This document shows positions 8,571-17,605 of a stretch of DNA of 64,000 nt, in pieces. How positions within the stretch are numbered: the first letter of the stretch is position 1; each line of letters begins with the position of its first letter. The translations under genes were made by a program, and so were the position numbers. Under the pieces are notes generated by a model. It saw nothing but the letters and a program-made list of their open reading frames with translations, made no database searches and had not been told where the DNA came from. Origin of the DNA: Crocinitomix algicola (GTDB lineage: Bacteria; Bacteroidota; Bacteroidia; Flavobacteriales_D; Crocinitomicaceae); NCBI RefSeq assembly GCF_001661595.2, contig NZ_LYPF02000021.1, forward strand, positions 1 through 64,000, given 5' to 3'.

Positions 8571-8880
8571 GTGAAAAATAATTTAGATCGACCCTTATCG
8601 GTCTATTTTAAATTCCAATTTTTTAGTTTTTGGTAGAATTAAAAAATGGAAAATAATAAGAGTCACTGTTGTTAACACTTTGTATAATTCAAGGTTAATC
8701 GATTCTTTTTTCCATCATATTTTTAGCACTTATTCAGTCCGTAAATAGTTTATGGATTAGATCGTGTGATTTGTATTTTGCTTTGGTAGAAGAAAGACAA
8801 AAAACAAGACCTTTTATAGGTTGCAGTTTTAAACTTGGTAGAAGTTATATAAACCAATTGTATAACTTAAATAAAACAAC
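8571..8880. other. 310-bp spacer before dinB
   Basis: No ORF is supported. A hairpin at 8584-8605 followed by TTTT may end the preceding gene. The remainder is AT-rich and should hold the dinB promoter, but I see no clear TAnnTTTG box or SOS-type operator. Confidence 0.5.
8584..8609 (+). terminator. Possible weak terminator after the PKD protein
   Basis: TAGATCGA pairs with TCGGTCTA (one G-T wobble) around a six-base loop, followed by TTTT. The stem is short and the T-run brief, so termination would be partial. Confidence 0.4.
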
Positions 8881-10089
8881 ATGCAACGTTCTATCGTGCA
8901 CTTGGACTTGGATACTTTCTTTGTTTCTTGTGAACGTTTAATCGACAGTCGATTAAAGGGAAAACCGGTATTAATTGGAGGAACATCTGAAAGAGGAGTT
9001 GTAGCTTCTTGTTCGTACGAGGCCCGAAAATTTGGTGTCCATTCTGCTATGCCCATGCGCATGGCGAAACAACTTTGCCCCGAAGCAATTATATTGCGCG
9101 GAAATTCGGGCATTTACACTAAATATTCACAGTTGGTGACCGACATCATAAAATCTGAAGTCCCTTTGTATGAAAAGTCTTCAATTGATGAATTTTATGT
9201 AGACTTAACTGGGATGGACCAGTTTTTTGGATGTCAAAAAATTGCTTCTAATCTTCGCGCCAAAATAATTTCTGAATCTGGACTCCCAATCTCTTTTGGT
9301 ATGTCACTCAATAAAACAGTATCTAAAATTGCTACCGGAGAAGCAAAACCAAACAACGAAATTACAATTTTAAAAGGTCAAGAAATTCCATTCTTAGCCC
9401 CTTTATCGGTTCGTAAAATCCCTTCTGTTGGAGAGAAAACATACCGCATGCTTTGTGATTTAGGTGTAAAAAATATTGCTGCCCTACAAGCCATGCCAAT
9501 GGAGATAATGCAAAAAGTCTTTGGGAAAAATGGGATAAGTATCTGGAAAAAAGCAAATGGTATCGATTTAAGTCCTGTTGTTCCCTACCGCGAACGAAAA
9601 TCGATTTCAACCGAACGCACTTTTGACAAAGACACAATTGACATCAAAAAATTAGAAGGTTTGATGGTCGCGATGGCTGAAAACCTGGTCTATCAATTAC
9701 GGCGAGGTAATAAATTAACGGCTTGTATTACTGTAAAAATTCGTTATTCAGACTTTCAAACATATACACTTCAGAAAAAAATTGCTTACACAGCATCTGA
9801 TCATACTGTTATACCAATTGTCTTGGAGCTTTTTCGAAAACTTTATGGACGAAGACTCCTAGTTCGTTTAATTGGAGTTAGATTCAGTCATCTAGTCGAA
9901 GGTGGACATCAAATTAATTTATTTGACAATCCTACCACCATTAAATTATACCAAGCAATGGACCATATTCGTGAACGTTATGGAGACCGTGCCATCATGC
10001 GTGCATCCGGTTTTGAAGCCAAAAGTATTAGTCGTTGGAATCCGTTTACGGGCGAGCCTCCTCCCCTTCTTGCTAATCGTAGAAGATAA
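8881..10089 (+). CDS. dinB: DNA polymerase IV (Y family)
   Basis: A 402-residue translesion polymerase that copies past damaged bases at low fidelity. Catalytic metal residues are Asp9 (HLDLDTFF) and Asp103-Glu104 (SSIDEFYVD). The palm and fingers fill residues 1-165, the thumb with helix-hairpin-helix (VRKIPSVGEKT) follows, and the little-finger domain begins near 240. It ends with the basic tail RWNPFTGEPPPLLANRRR; I see no beta-clamp motif of the classic QLxLF kind there, though INLFDNP near residue 345 could play that role. It is transcribed alone; nothing shows an SOS box. Confidence 0.95.
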   Translation: MQRSIVHLDLDTFFVSCERLIDSRLKGKPVLIGGTSERGVVASCSYEARKFGVHSAMPMRMAKQLCPEAIILRGNSGIYTKYSQLVTDIIKSEVPLYEKSSIDEFYVDLTGMDQFFGCQKIASNLRAKIISESGLPISFGMSLNKTVSKIATGEAKPNNEITILKGQEIPFLAPLSVRKIPSVGEKTYRMLCDLGVKNIAALQAMPMEIMQKVFGKNGISIWKKANGIDLSPVVPYRERKSISTERTFDKDTIDIKKLEGLMVAMAENLVYQLRRGNKLTACITVKIRYSDFQTYTLQKKIAYTASDHTVIPIVLELFRKLYGRRLLVRLIGVRFSHLVEGGHQINLFDNPTTIKLYQAMDHIRERYGDRAIMRASGFEAKSISRWNPFTGEPPPLLANRRR

Positions 10090-10139
10090 TTTTTAAAATA
10101 TCTTATTATCTTAATACTAAATATTTAAATCGAAACAAC

Positions 10140-10670
10140 ATGAAAAGAAGTAGACTATTTTTGCTCACCCTTTCATTATTTGCAGGATTAAACGCTTTCA
10201 ATCAAACAACTGAAAGTTCTAGCTACAAATACCATTTAGAATATATTATGGGGCCCTATTTATTTGTAGATCATATTCCTTATGATGCTGTTTTCATGAA
10301 TGGATGTCGGTTGGGATTTAAAATGAATCCCCACTTTGATTTTAATATTGAATATGTAGTAGGTCAAAACCACGACGACCAACACACTTTAGGAATGACG
10401 CACAATGTAAACGGACAATTTGCATATTATCCTTTGGTAAATTCTGCTCCCTTTAAACCCTACCTATTTGCTGGAGGAGGTTTTTTCGAATTTAAGGCAT
10501 TCACGAGTGATGTATATGGTGTGTCCTTCCATGGTGGAGGGGGAACACTAGTAAATTTCACTTCGCGAATAAGCGGATTGTTCGAGGCACGTTACCTAAA
10601 CCTTTCTCAAATGAAACTAGGCGGAGAACACGAACTAGCCGTATTTTGGGGTGCGCGAATAGCGTTTTAA
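10140..10670 (+). CDS. Small outer-membrane beta-barrel protein
   Basis: A 176-residue exported protein with a signal peptide ending near AFNQ (residue 22). The mature part consists of amphipathic strands (FDFNIEYVVGQN, KPYLFAGGGFFEFKAF, ISGLFEARYLNLSQ) and ends in AVFWGARIAF, with a terminal Phe as in OmpX/OmpW-sized barrels. No specific family can be named. Its stop lies 5 bases from the convergent stop of the alpha-2-macroglobulin gene, leaving no room for a terminator between them. Confidence 0.7.
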   Translation: MKRSRLFLLTLSLFAGLNAFNQTTESSSYKYHLEYIMGPYLFVDHIPYDAVFMNGCRLGFKMNPHFDFNIEYVVGQNHDDQHTLGMTHNVNGQFAYYPLVNSAPFKPYLFAGGGFFEFKAFTSDVYGVSFHGGGGTLVNFTSRISGLFEARYLNLSQMKLGGEHELAVFWGARIAF

Positions 10671-10675
10671 CGTCA

Positions 10676-13600
10676 TTAATCTACAACATTAATTCGAACT
10701 CCATCAGAGTGTGCAATAAACTCAGGAGCATACATGCATTGAATTGTCGCATAACCATTCGAGAATTCACCTTTATGTTGTACCCTAAGATCATATTCAA
10801 AGACATAAGTTCCTTTTGGAATAAAATCAAAAAAGAAGTGCGTCGCCACATCTTTGGTAGATTGATAATAACCTAAACCGTCTTGATATTTGTAGCGGCT
10901 AATCACATTAAGTGGTTCTAATCCAGCACCTCTCATATCCTTCATATGAACGTATTCTAAATTTCTATCCGTTCGTAATTCAATACGTACACGAACTTTA
11001 TCCCCTACTTCTAATTTGTTATCATTATCCACAGGCATTAATTCTTCCCCATTTTCAGATAAAAACACTTCATAAATATCCTTTTTAAGTTTCAAATTAG
11101 ATTCTGCAAAGGTTATTTTATCTAAATCCTCAAAATATTGCCAATAAGCAGCTCCCCAAGCTACCCCCGTAGATTGTTTTGAAACATTAATTTTACCCAT
11201 ATCTGCCTTAACGTCATCTCCTTTCCAGGCCGTTTTAAAATAACCTGTTCCCGCTTCAGTATTCACTTGATATGGATTTTCACTTTGTCCATCTGTCAAA
11301 TACTCAATTCTTTGACCACCGACCGTAATGTTTACCAATTCGTCCGATGCTAATAGGTCAGTTCCTTTCAATAATAAGGCATACACTGCCTCAGCCGTCT
11401 GTTTGGTAGTTTTCCAATTTGTTGTTTGCTTTTGCTTAAGTAGCCATATTTTCAGTTCCTCAACTGATTGCTGATCATTCGCTACTTCATCAAACAATTC
11501 AATCATCAAAGCTTGCGTTTCAATTGGCGCCTGATACCAATAATAACCGGTTTGAAAATCCTTCCAATACATGCCAAATTCATCATGTTGAATTGCACGA
11601 TCTTTTAATGACTTAACAATATCATTTGCCAAATCTTTAAGTTCAAATCGATGGGCCGCAAGCGCAATCATTCCTTCAGCATAAATATTAAAATCCAACC
11701 AATATTTTTTAGCCTGCTCGGTAAAATAATCAACGGCAATTTTAGTTGAATTATCCATACGAACATCAGGAAAGTAAGATCTTGCGTACAAATATTGTAT
11801 TTGATTGTACGATAAATGGCGATTATTTTCGAAATTTTCGTCGTAACGTTTTGCCAATTTATAATCACTTACGATTTGATCATCCATAAACTTAATTGCA
11901 CTTTTAACCATTTTCCAAACCCTAAAATCGGACCGTACTGTTGTTATCCCCAAATTATCTAAATGTCCCATGCCGGTTAAAATATGTTGTGAGATATATC
12001 TACTTTCCGGCATTCCTGGAAACCATGACCATCCGCCATTAGAACTTTGCGCCTTTTCAATTTTCTGAAGTGCAATGTTCAATTCGTTCGACATTCGATT
12101 CATATCCAATAAAATCGCCAAATTTCTTTTACTAGCGGACTCATTCTGCGCATCTAACACCCATGGTGTTTCCTCTAGAATGACAGCCTTTAATTCTTGA
12201 TTTTTATTCAAATTAGACAAAAATACCTCTGGACTTTCTTCTTTCCATCGATTTACAACTTCTTTAACCTTTGGATTTGAGTTCATGACATGCGTCGCTA
12301 TAGCATTTGAATAATACCGCGTAAAAACCTGTTCAGCACATTCGTGCGGATACTCCATCATATATGGCATAGCCTGAATGGCATACCACGCGGGATTTGA
12401 GGTAAACTCCAAAGTAAATTGATGATGTTTTAAAGATTTACTCTTTGTAGAATTAAGCAATTTATCAAAAGAAAAATCCTTCGTTTCATTGCCTCTAATC
12501 GGCATTGGCATTGATTCTGTTACCAATTGGCGATTTGATAAAATAGGTAAGACATTCTCTTCTCCATCAGAAAATTCACCGGCTTGCGCAACAATTTTGT
12601 ACTTTACTGTACTCAAATCGTAAGGTACATTTACCTTCCATGCAACGGTTGTGCTCTGCCCTTGGTCTACACTAAAAGTCTTTTGTTTTTGATCTAGCTT
12701 AAAGTTATTGCTAACCGGCAACTCTGTTATTGGATCAATTAGAAACAATTCTACTGCCCCATTAAGCGGCTTATCAGATACATTAGAAATCTTAGTGGCT
12801 AAATTTATAACATCACCTTCCCTTAAAAAACGAGGCATATTGGGTACCACCATTAATTCCTTTTGAGTAATGATTTCTTCCGTTAAGGTTCCAATTTTTA
12901 AATCTTGAGTGTGCGCTAAACCGAGAAATTTCCACTTCGTAAGCGATTCTGGTATGGTGAAGTTAATTTTAATTTCACCATTTTTATTAGTTGTTAATTG
13001 TGGATAGAAAAAGGCCGTTTCATTAAAATTAGATCTTGCACTCACATTAGATAAGTCAACTTGTTCCGTTGGCTCTTCAAGAGAAAGGTTGTCTTCTTTA
13101 TCTTGTTCTACCATTTCAGATGAACCAACATCAAAACTTGCATCATCCATAGCCATCTCATTTTTAGATTTTTTCAGAGCCCTGCTTCTTTCAGCTTGTA
13201 TTTCCATGGTCTCTTCTAGCTCGTGTTGTTTATAAGCACCATCTCCGTTGGCTGCACCAGCAAAATTGAACATGTAATCGCGTCTTGGATAATAATAACT
13301 GGACCATCCAAAATAATTTAAGCTTGCAAAATTTCTACTTGGCGAATTGATGTGCTTATTCCAATAATAGTTCTTATTACCAGCTGATTTGGTTGAAATT
13401 CCATGAGGCGAATTCCATGCAAAATTAGAGTAGAACTTTGGATAGATATCCATCATAAAACTATTTGGCGTATTTAAAGCATCTAAACTAGCATCGTAAA
13501 GTGTTGCTAACAATTCTGCATTCACTCCCAATTCAGTTTTATCTTTGATAATTAAAGACCATTCTTCATCAGTACCCGGAAGCAATTTATTTCTAAAAGT

Positions 13601-16600
13601 CGAAAATTTAACCTCCAATTCTTTATTCGTATATGGAACATTAATGGTCACCGTTTGCGAAAAATGTCTATCGTGCAATACTGCATTAAAATGGACAATG
13701 AGATTACCTCTATGTTTTTCTTCGACCTTTAATTTGATTAATTTTTGTTCATTTGAAAGCGAAATTATTTCGCTTCTTAACAATTCATTACCCGCTTCAA
13801 CATCATAACGTACCGAAATATTTTTAGCGGCTGAAGAAACCAACAAATCGATCACCTCACCTGGTTCCGCAGTTAGTTGATTTGCTTTCACCCATAACAC
13901 CTCATTATTTGCAAGTTTATTCGAGTTGGGATTAAAGCCATCGAAATAATGTACATCTATTACTTCTACGCCATTTTTATCAATTGATTTTGCCGTGTAG
14001 CGATATTTACCCGGTTTCCAATCTCTTATTGTTTCAATAGAAATTTCAGTTTGATCTTCCGTTTCAAATTCGTCTTGATAAACCACAGTTTCAATGGGCC
14101 AATTTTCAACTAAATTTTCATCTTTATAAGCCTCCAATGGGAATTGATTTTTAAACTCTTCCTTAGTCCATGCTTGCTGATCAGGTTGAGGCCATAATCT
14201 TGGAATAAAAATCTGTTTTGGTGTCTTCAGTTTAACAATTTCAATACTCCCGGATGACTTTACATTTTTACCATTTAAATTTTGATTCTTAATGTTGAAC
14301 GTTAAACCCTTTTGGAGATTGACTTCATTCGCTATATTATTGGATAAAAATAGGCTTTGATATCCTACTTGGACATTGGTAGAAGTAGAACGAGTTTCAC
14401 CATTAATATCCGTAACGTCGACGTATAGCGTATAAGTGAAAATTGGAAAATTATCAGCTTTAGCTTCTAAATCAGGCGTTGCCTCAAAAGAAATTTTAAA
14501 TTCACCTAAATTATTAGTTGTCAAAAATCCATTCGCGATTTCTTTTGGCGGAATCGATGGTCGCCATCCCCAATAATAAAACCACTGTCTATAAGCTGTT
14601 GAACGCACTACACGATATTTCACGGAAGCCCCATCAATAAAGTTTCCTGCATAAGCCTTAGCAGTACCAGTCACACGAATAGAATCATTCACGCTAAACT
14701 CTCCATCAACAGGGGACATTTCTACTTGGAATTTCGGTCTTTTATATTCCTCGACATTAAAAAAAGTGCTACCAAATGAATCTGAAATCTGCATCCTTCC
14801 ATTTAAAACACCTACCGGCGCAATGAACTCACCTTCAAACGACCCAAATTTATTTGACTTCACTTTTTGCTTACCTATTACTTGATGATTTACATCGTAG
14901 AATACGACTTCTGTTTCCAGATCGGGAACAATAGACCTATTTTTATCTTCAGCATTCACCATTATTCCTTTAAAATAAATGGTTTGTCCGGGACGATATA
15001 TTTTTCTGTCCGTAAAGAAATACGTAGTAATTTGTGGTTTTACATTAGAACGAAAGCCACGGGCATACATCGCCCTATCCGATACATATTCATCATTGTC
15101 TAAAGTAAGTGAGACAAAGTACGAACGTGATTGGACATTGGGAAATGCTATTCGCCCATTTTTATCTGATTTAAAAGTGCCTATTTTCTTATTTTTATAT
15201 CGACGTTGGTTATAATTATATTCCTTGTACGCCACTTCAACATTTGCCCCTTTTACTGGTTTACCATTCTCTCTATTTAAAACGATAATTTCTTGATCGT
15301 TATGCTTAGAACGGTGTTGATAAGTTAAATTTGAAACCCAAAAAGGCAAAAAAGTATATCCTTCATTCACGATTTCAAATTTTGCATTTGATCCTACTAG
15401 TATATAATAATGACCTAAATCCAATTCAGGCAATTCAATCTCTCTGCCATGTAAATTAAAATCTTCAATGCCATTTAATTCGTAGGCTGACTCAAATACA
15501 GGTTTTAATTTTTTTAAACGTTCTAAAATTTCTTCGCCAGAATAACCATAAAATGCATCATATTTTGTTTTCACCACCTTAACATAGGCCTTACTCACAT
15601 TTCTGTATTCCAATAAATATTTTTGTTTTCTGTTAGGTTGAATAACATCTTCAATCTTTAATTCAAAATTTTTACTTTTTAATTGAGCCAACAAAACTTG
15701 ACATTGACGTGCACCATACGAATTTGGGTATTCCTCAATAATTTCTTCAGCAATATCCGCAGCCATTCTATTTCTATCCTTATTGGATTGATCTCCATGA
15801 TAAGAGAAAGATCGACCTGCTTCTGCGTGAAATTCCGCAATTAAATATGCTGCTTCAGCTGCGTATTCTTCCTTTTTATTATTCTCAAACAATAGTTTAA
15901 GTCCTTTGAGGTATAGTTTCTCTTTATTTGGGACAACCGCATGAGTTCTCATAAAAGTCAACCGGTCAAGCGTATTATAAAACAACGGTTCTTTATTTCC
16001 CTTTTCTGAGTTAAACGCGGTTAAAGCATACAAAATTTTAGTTGCAATAAATCGGGTATTTAGCGAATCTTTAGTCGCAGGATTAAGATTTAAAAATTGA
16101 CTGTTCGTACCAAAATAATTTATGTCATCCAAAACAAAAGCTTTGGCCGAACCAGGCAACTGAAAAACTTGTCCTTTAAAGAAATCAAATGCACGGTTAC
16201 CTAAAAAATCATAAAGCGTTGGACGAATTGTTGCCGTATTATAACCTCCACTCATGATAGCATCATAGTCCTTTGTAAGCGTATTCTGTAGAATATTTGA
16301 TTCCGTTAGCGATTTTATATAATGCCATCTGATCTTTGTTGCGATTCGTTTTAAATCCCAAGTTCTTACATCTTTTAAATCAATATTGACCGTACTTGTT
16401 CGATTGGAAAATTTCCAAATGTTTGATGAATAATACCCCCAATAAACCTCTGCCAACAAGGAATGAAAAATTTGTTTACTTGGAGAAGGAACGTTAGGAA
16501 TGAGACTTTCAAGTTGATAAATTCCCATAACATAATCATCTTCTTCAAGATAACTATTATAACGAAGTTCGAACAATACAGATTTTATCACTTGTTGATG

Positions 16601-16813
16601 TTGTCGCTCATCCACTGCATTTAAAAAAATATTTTTCACCTCTTTTAAAGCAAGACGATAGAGCCCCTTTTGCTCGAGTGAATCCACTTTCTTCCAATGT
16701 TTGTGATAATCATCGTCTCCATTAAACATATTTTCATTTATTTCCGCAATAGCGTTTCCGGATAATATCAAGAAAAAAATTGATAAGACTAGTTGGGTTA
16801 AATTAACCTTCAT
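10676..16813 (-). CDS. Large exported alpha-2-macroglobulin family protein
   Basis: At 2045 residues this is the largest gene here. Bacterial alpha-2-macroglobulins are thought to trap foreign proteases in the periplasm or at the surface. A signal peptide ends near AIA (about residue 23) with no lipobox, so unlike E. coli YfhM it is not a lipoprotein. A helical N-terminal region is followed by the MG2-type domain (DRKIYRPGQTIYFKG, about 605), more macroglobulin folds, an acidic low-complexity linker near 1180-1260, and the A2M core. The thioester motif Cys1492-Ala-Glu-Gln1495 is intact. The C-terminus (YAPEFIAHSDG) is the usual receptor-binding-like end. No penicillin-binding protein partner (pbpC) lies next to it. 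Confidence 0.9.
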   Translation of the reverse strand: MKVNLTQLVLSIFFLILSGNAIAEINENMFNGDDDYHKHWKKVDSLEQKGLYRLALKEVKNIFLNAVDERQHQQVIKSVLFELRYNSYLEEDDYVMGIYQLESLIPNVPSPSKQIFHSLLAEVYWGYYSSNIWKFSNRTSTVNIDLKDVRTWDLKRIATKIRWHYIKSLTESNILQNTLTKDYDAIMSGGYNTATIRPTLYDFLGNRAFDFFKGQVFQLPGSAKAFVLDDINYFGTNSQFLNLNPATKDSLNTRFIATKILYALTAFNSEKGNKEPLFYNTLDRLTFMRTHAVVPNKEKLYLKGLKLLFENNKKEEYAAEAAYLIAEFHAEAGRSFSYHGDQSNKDRNRMAADIAEEIIEEYPNSYGARQCQVLLAQLKSKNFELKIEDVIQPNRKQKYLLEYRNVSKAYVKVVKTKYDAFYGYSGEEILERLKKLKPVFESAYELNGIEDFNLHGREIELPELDLGHYYILVGSNAKFEIVNEGYTFLPFWVSNLTYQHRSKHNDQEIIVLNRENGKPVKGANVEVAYKEYNYNQRRYKNKKIGTFKSDKNGRIAFPNVQSRSYFVSLTLDNDEYVSDRAMYARGFRSNVKPQITTYFFTDRKIYRPGQTIYFKGIMVNAEDKNRSIVPDLETEVVFYDVNHQVIGKQKVKSNKFGSFEGEFIAPVGVLNGRMQISDSFGSTFFNVEEYKRPKFQVEMSPVDGEFSVNDSIRVTGTAKAYAGNFIDGASVKYRVVRSTAYRQWFYYWGWRPSIPPKEIANGFLTTNNLGEFKISFEATPDLEAKADNFPIFTYTLYVDVTDINGETRSTSTNVQVGYQSLFLSNNIANEVNLQKGLTFNIKNQNLNGKNVKSSGSIEIVKLKTPKQIFIPRLWPQPDQQAWTKEEFKNQFPLEAYKDENLVENWPIETVVYQDEFETEDQTEISIETIRDWKPGKYRYTAKSIDKNGVEVIDVHYFDGFNPNSNKLANNEVLWVKANQLTAEPGEVIDLLVSSAAKNISVRYDVEAGNELLRSEIISLSNEQKLIKLKVEEKHRGNLIVHFNAVLHDRHFSQTVTINVPYTNKELEVKFSTFRNKLLPGTDEEWSLIIKDKTELGVNAELLATLYDASLDALNTPNSFMMDIYPKFYSNFAWNSPHGISTKSAGNKNYYWNKHINSPSRNFASLNYFGWSSYYYPRRDYMFNFAGAANGDGAYKQHELEETMEIQAERSRALKKSKNEMAMDDASFDVGSSEMVEQDKEDNLSLEEPTEQVDLSNVSARSNFNETAFFYPQLTTNKNGEIKINFTIPESLTKWKFLGLAHTQDLKIGTLTEEIITQKELMVVPNMPRFLREGDVINLATKISNVSDKPLNGAVELFLIDPITELPVSNNFKLDQKQKTFSVDQGQSTTVAWKVNVPYDLSTVKYKIVAQAGEFSDGEENVLPILSNRQLVTESMPMPIRGNETKDFSFDKLLNSTKSKSLKHHQFTLEFTSNPAWYAIQAMPYMMEYPHECAEQVFTRYYSNAIATHVMNSNPKVKEVVNRWKEESPEVFLSNLNKNQELKAVILEETPWVLDAQNESASKRNLAILLDMNRMSNELNIALQKIEKAQSSNGGWSWFPGMPESRYISQHILTGMGHLDNLGITTVRSDFRVWKMVKSAIKFMDDQIVSDYKLAKRYDENFENNRHLSYNQIQYLYARSYFPDVRMDNSTKIAVDYFTEQAKKYWLDFNIYAEGMIALAAHRFELKDLANDIVKSLKDRAIQHDEFGMYWKDFQTGYYWYQAPIETQALMIELFDEVANDQQSVEELKIWLLKQKQTTNWKTTKQTAEAVYALLLKGTDLLASDELVNITVGGQRIEYLTDGQSENPYQVNTEAGTGYFKTAWKGDDVKADMGKINVSKQSTGVAWGAAYWQYFEDLDKITFAESNLKLKKDIYEVFLSENGEELMPVDNDNKLEVGDKVRVRIELRTDRNLEYVHMKDMRGAGLEPLNVISRYKYQDGLGYYQSTKDVATHFFFDFIPKGTYVFEYDLRVQHKGEFSNGYATIQCMYAPEFIAHSDGVRINVVD

Positions 16814-16898
16814 TTGTGTTCGTTTATGTTCGTATAAAAGTACAAATTAGTTTAAGAAAGGTTCAAAAAAATCGAGTGCTACGTCTTTTAGCTGATTT

Positions 16899-16925
16899 TT
16901 TGCCTATTGTGTTTTCATAACTTTG
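16899..16925 (+). promoter_or_regulatory. Promoter for the 84-residue protein gene
   Basis: TAACTTTG at 16918-16925 matches the -7 consensus TAnnTTTG, with TTTG at 16899-16902 upstream. The 15-base spacing is shorter than the usual 17-23, so the upstream box is tentative. The ATG follows at 16954. Confidence 0.45.
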
Positions 16926-16953
16926 TAGTCCTCAAAAAGCAAAAACGTATAAA

Positions 16954-17208
16954 ATGGAAATTCAAACAGACCAAATAGCTGAAACAATCAACGATTTACG
17001 CGATAAGTATTTTGAGAATATTCCACTATCGCATGAAGAAAAACAAGCATTATCTAATTTTGACCAATACAGAATATTAAAATTAAATAATGTTCAATCC
17101 GATTCAGAATACAAAAATCAATACCTAAAGCTACAGGCCATGGCAAATTTAGCCTCTTACAAAAAATTTTTAGATATTTCAGTAACAAGCGCTCTAAAAA
17201 ACTCATAA
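16954..17208 (+). CDS. Small conserved hypothetical protein
   Basis: An 84-residue soluble protein, predicted all-helical, with Tyr-, Asn- and Gln-rich segments and no Cys. I do not recognise the family. A good promoter -7 box 28 bases upstream and normal codon use support it as a real gene. It stands alone between the divergent alpha-2-macroglobulin gene and a long gene-free stretch. Confidence 0.55.
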   Translation: MEIQTDQIAETINDLRDKYFENIPLSHEEKQALSNFDQYRILKLNNVQSDSEYKNQYLKLQAMANLASYKKFLDISVTSALKNS

Positions 17209-17531
17209 TAAGCGATATAAATACTATCGACTAACCCTACAAGCTTTTTACATTCTTAGTGTATTTTACACATTCTTTAAGTGGGATAATTATTCCTAAA
17301 ACCAAGGTTTAGAACGACAAAACCGTTTAGTTTTATCAAAACAGTTGATCAAAAGGCTTCAACTAATGGTCGATAGATTGGAGTATTCACTTAGAGACAG
17401 GAACATGTGTTAATCAAAATCGTAATGTTTACTGACACTTAATTGCAATCATCAAAATCACCTCCGAATTGGTATTAAAACGTCTTTAACAGGTACTATC
17501 AAGATTAACATGGATAGGTTAAGGGCTAAAT
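17209..17531. other. Gene-free stretch, nothing identified
   Basis: AT-rich sequence without a credible ORF, strong hairpin or recognisable RNA. The only structured element nearby is the - strand terminator at 17532-17564. Confidence 0.5.
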
Positions 17532-17564
17532 AAAAAACCCCACTTTGCTATTTGCAAAATGGGG
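17532..17564 (-). terminator. Intrinsic terminator of the T9SS type A gene
   Basis: CCCCACTTTGC (17538-17548) pairs with GCAAAATGGGG (17554-17564) with one mismatch. On the - strand the stem is followed by a run of U's (A-run at 17532-17537). It lies about 40 bases past the stop codon of the gene starting at 19489. Confidence 0.9.
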
Positions 17565-17605
17565 CTTAACTATAAATTAAGTAAGGTTAATCCTAAGTAT
17601 AAAGA

